DNA of 6,022 bases from NCBI GenBank assembly GCA_900539095.1, contig UQAR01000096.1, forward strand, positions 1-6,022, given 5' to 3'. The DNA comes from an uncultured Ruminococcus sp. Its GTDB lineage: Bacteria; Bacillota; Clostridia; Oscillospirales; Ruminococcaceae. The notes under the pieces are model-generated. The model was not told the DNA's origin. It worked only from the letters and a program-made list of their open reading frames with translations, and searched no databases. Both the position numbers and the translations under genes were made by a program. Shown in pieces: positions 5,755 through 6,022 of the stretch. Each line of letters starts with the position of its first letter. Within the stretch, counting starts at the first letter, position 1.

Positions 5755-5958
5755 GTGTCAAACCTTGTGAAAGAGCTTTCAGATATGGGCTATGAACCGC
5801 AGTTCACTTCCGCCGTTGACGTTTACCGCATAGACCTTTCCGACACCGAAAAGCTTACCGACCTTGCAGACTATATCTCCGCAAATTATTCCGATGAGCT
5901 TTTCAATTCCGTGGTAGTATCCGTAAACGGCAGCGATTACTTTTTCTTACATAAATAA
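5755..5958 (+). CDS. C-terminal remainder of the frameshifted PASTA protein
   Basis: The listed interval starts at a GTG with no usable Shine-Dalgarno sequence, so it is unlikely to be an independent gene. The open frame actually extends back to 5683 and reads naturally as the continuation of the preceding protein: LPVSDTAITNAYAVSNLVKEL leads into a 67-residue segment. Its composition matches the preceding extracytoplasmic domain, with short acidic helices (SDTEKLTDLADYISANY) and beta-like strands (FNSVVVSVNGSDYFFL). It ends at TAA 5956-5958. No transmembrane segment or known motif is seen. Best treated as the 3' part of the 4940 gene. Confidence 0.7.
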   Translation: MSNLVKELSDMGYEPQFTSAVDVYRIDLSDTEKLTDLADYISANYSDELFNSVVVSVNGSDYFFLHK

Positions 5959-5995
5959 TAATTTACACTGTACGTTTGCACACATAATCCAATTC

Positions 5996-6022
5996 CTGTC
6001 TCTTATACACATCTCCGAGCCC
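5996..6022. other. Nextera/Tn5 sequencing adapter read-through (not genomic)
   Basis: CTGTCTCTTATACACATCT (5996-6014) is exactly the 19-bp Tn5 mosaic end used in Nextera libraries, and the following CCGAGCCC is the start of the Illumina Nextera adapter tail. The genomic sequence therefore ends at about 5995. It should not be read as a Tn5 insertion in the organism. Between the stop at 5958 and this point no terminator is visible. Confidence 0.97.

Noticed and set aside
5996..6014. A Tn5 or IS50 element end in the genome
   Set aside because: The 19-bp engineered mosaic end followed by the Illumina adapter tail at the very contig end is a library artefact.

Overview
The window reads as a piece of a Gram-positive, low-to-middle GC Clostridia genome, most likely a Ruminococcus-like member of the Oscillospiraceae. 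The reasons are strong AGGAGG-type ribosome binding sites, canonical sigma-A promoters, a YdbC/PC4 family protein, a NagC/XylR-type ROK regulator, and an ECF sigma factor followed by a PASTA-domain membrane protein. Genus is inferred from gene style, not from a marker gene. The last 27 bases are Nextera (Tn5) sequencing adapter, so the right edge is the physical end of an assembled contig. The window is probably a whole short contig.

Left edge (1-265): no gene. Two sigma-A-like promoters in tandem on the minus strand point off the left end, a layout typical of rRNA or other stable-RNA operons. A contig break just there would fit a multi-copy rRNA operon. The ROK regulator terminator (about 231-256) closes this part.

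Minus-strand block (266-3966): in transcription order, a 632-residue Wzx/MATE-like flippase, a small YdbC/PC4-like single-stranded nucleic-acid-binding protein, and a ROK-family regulator. The regulator has about 160 nt of structured leader and its own promoter candidates. The flippase and ydbC are 63 bp apart with no convincing terminator between them, so they may share a transcript.

Divergent intergenic region (3967-4162): two back-to-back promoters with identical elements (TTGCAA, 17-bp spacer, TATAAT). One drives the flippase leftward. The other drives a 40-residue single-pass membrane peptide rightward, which ends at a strong intrinsic terminator.

Plus-strand block (4351-5958): an ECF-type promoter (TGAAAC, 17 bp, CGACTAT) precedes an ECF-like sigma factor. 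Its 3' end overlaps by 50 bp a membrane protein with a cytoplasmic N-terminus, one transmembrane helix and one extracytoplasmic PASTA domain, which is plausibly its anti-sigma or sensor partner. That gene is interrupted near 5710-5725 by an apparent one-base deletion. The remaining 80 or so residues continue in the neighbouring frame to 5958, giving about 339 residues if repaired. The break lies near the contig end, so an assembly or sequencing error is a real possibility.

The most interesting candidate system is the autoregulated sigma factor/PASTA sensor pair, which may link cell-envelope state to transcription. The structured leader of the ROK gene is second.
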